Assembly: GCA_020024395.1 (NCBI GenBank)
Contig: JAHHTV010000069.1
Coordinates: forward strand, 1 to 7,660
Source of the DNA: Anaerotignum sp.
GTDB lineage: Bacteria; Bacillota; Clostridia; Lachnospirales; Anaerotignaceae
Direction: 5' to 3'
Length of the DNA stretch: 7,660 nt
Of the stretch, positions 7,063 through 7,660 are shown piece by piece; within the stretch, counting starts at the first letter, position 1, and every line of letters begins with the position of its first letter. The notes below the pieces were generated by a model that saw only the letters and a program-made list of their open reading frames with translations, ran no database searches and had not been told where the DNA came from. Both the position numbers and the translations under genes were made by a program.

Positions 7063-7293
7063 ATGTTGCAAATCACAGAAGTCAATATTTTTTCACTCAG
7101 TCAAGATGATGATGTATGGAGTATCGAAGGCGAAATCACATTTGAAGACGATTTGACATCCGCTTTTGAAACAGGCTATTTGCCTAGCGAAGATGAATTG
7201 GAAAATCTTTCTTTGGAATTAGAAATTTCTGACTTTGACCATAAAGTATTAAAACAAATGATATTAGATGCCGTAAGCGATTACGAGGACTGA
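7063..7293 (+). CDS. Small acidic protein of unknown function
   Basis: 76 residues, not recognised as any named family. It is preceded by a very strong GAGGAGG ribosome site 9 bases before the ATG and follows the flavin reductase gene by 21 bases with no terminator between, so co-expression is likely. By count it has 22 Asp/Glu against 2 Lys and 1 His, with no Arg or Cys. There is no signal peptide or membrane segment, so it should be a soluble cytosolic protein. The N-terminal half (ITEVNIF, DVWSIEGEITFEDDLTSAF) looks like alternating beta strands and the C-terminal half (DHKVLKQMILDAVSDYED) like an amphipathic helix. The reading frame, ribosome site and spacing make it a real gene. A role as a partner of the basic-tailed neighbour is speculation. 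Confidence 0.75.
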   Translation: MLQITEVNIFSLSQDDDVWSIEGEITFEDDLTSAFETGYLPSEDELENLSLELEISDFDHKVLKQMILDAVSDYED

Positions 7294-7300
7294 TTTTTTT

Positions 7301-7419
7301 AACAGCAATGGTATTTTGATAACAAAACAGCTGAGGAGAACGCTTTGAAAAACCAAAGTTTTCTTCTCTTTATAAATCTGTTTTCTGATATCAAAAATGT
7401 TTTTTCATTGCTGTTTTTT
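7301..7419 (+). terminator. Long three-tier hairpin with T-run: terminator or structured RNA element
   Basis: The outer stem AACAGCAATG (7301-7310) pairs perfectly with CATTGCTGTT (7406-7415) and is followed by a T-run to 7419. Inside it, ATTTTGAT (7313-7320) pairs with ATCAAAAAT (7390-7398, one bulged A) and AAAACAG (7324-7330) with CTGTTTT (7378-7384). Innermost, GAGGAGAA (7333-7340) pairs with TTCTTCTC (7361-7368, one G-U) and CTTTG (7343-7347) with CAAAG (7354-7358) around a 6-base loop. The whole is about 115 bases, far longer than a usual intrinsic terminator. It starts 8 bases after the stop codon of the acidic protein gene and ends about 32 bases before the acetyltransferase gene. It could be a terminator, a leader of the next gene, a small RNA or a fold-back (MITE-like) insertion. 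I recognise no known RNA family in it. Confidence 0.6.
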
Positions 7420-7451
7420 ATTACAATATTTTGGAATGAGGTGTAACATAA

Positions 7452-7660
7452 ATGTATTTACAAACACAACATCTTTTTTTGCGACCTGTCATACAAGAAG
7501 ATGCACATGATATATTTTTATATTCCAAAGACCCACAAATCGGCGAAAACGCTGGTTGGAAACCACATGAAACATTGGAAGAAACAAAAGAAATTTTAGA
7601 AGCATTATTTCTGGAAAAACCCCTGCTTTTTGCCATTACACAAAACAATCAATACAATGT
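7452..7660 (+). CDS. GNAT-family N-acetyltransferase, 3' end cut by window edge
   Basis: The 69 visible residues, beginning MYLQTQHLFLRPVIQEDAHD, match the N-terminus of RimJ/RimL-type GNAT proteins: a first strand ending LRP, then a D-A-x-D-I-F helix, then NAGWKPHETLEETKEIL, a loop-helix typical of this subgroup. Such enzymes move an acetyl group from acetyl-CoA to an amine such as a protein N-terminus or a small molecule. The acetyl-CoA-binding motif (Q/RxxGxG/A) lies beyond the window, so neither substrate nor activity can be judged. The start is supported by GAGGTG (7438-7443), 8 bases before the ATG. No convincing promoter is visible between the long hairpin and this gene. Confidence 0.85.
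   Translation, partial: MYLQTQHLFLRPVIQEDAHDIFLYSKDPQIGENAGWKPHETLEETKEILEALFLEKPLLFAITQNNQYN

Noticed and set aside
7272..7300. CGTAA-GCGA-TTACG hairpin followed by seven Ts at the end of the acidic-protein gene, as a terminator
   Set aside because: The stem is only 5 bp and lies inside the coding sequence, 8 bases from the T-run, so it is too weak and too far away to terminate.
7301..7419. Long hairpin as SRP RNA, 6S RNA, T-box or retron RNA
   Set aside because: The conserved SRP tetraloop-side motif and T-box GGUGGNACC are absent, the length is short and the central bubble missing for 6S, and no reverse transcriptase gene is adjacent in the window.
7421..7648. 75-residue minus-strand frame opposite the GNAT gene
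   Set aside because: Antisense to a recognisable acetyltransferase N-terminus; no family resemblance.

Overview
The window is an AT-rich bacterial segment with strong Shine-Dalgarno sites, A-ending codons and compact promoters. Gene content and protein style point to a low-GC Firmicute, most likely a clostridial (Lachnospiraceae-like) anaerobe. That assignment is inference from style, not from a marker gene. No mobile element, CRISPR array, tRNA or rRNA was seen, and the gene content is mostly core metabolism and RNA processing.

Minus-strand block (1-6227), in order of transcription: an RsmF/NOP-type rRNA cytosine methyltransferase (6227-4887), threonine synthase thrC (about 4781-3315), a small TalC-type transaldolase (3135-2488), full-length transketolase tkt (2436-457) and the 5' part of the 2H-phosphoesterase thpR (382-1, cut by the window edge). 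Transaldolase and transketolase are 51 bases apart and form a non-oxidative pentose phosphate operon. Its promoter at 3240-3212 carries a palindrome over the -10 box, and a strong intrinsic terminator lies at 399-432. thrC has its own near-consensus promoter (4850-4823) and a long hairpin terminator (3242-3289). rsmF has a promoter in the divergent region.

Divergent intergenic region (6228-6414): a good minus-strand promoter for rsmF and two overlapping plus-strand promoter candidates for the flavin reductase gene, with a short inverted repeat among the latter.

Plus-strand block (6415-7660): a flavin reductase-like FMN-binding protein with a lysine-rich C-terminal tail, a 76-residue very acidic protein of unknown function 21 bases downstream, a 115-base three-tier hairpin ending in a T-run (7301-7419), and the 5' part of a GNAT acetyltransferase (7452 to the edge).

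No clearly new multi-gene system is visible. The items most worth a second look are the long structured element at 7301-7415 and the pairing of a basic-tailed flavoprotein with a highly acidic small protein in one operon. The palindromes overlapping the promoters of tal-tkt and thpR come next.
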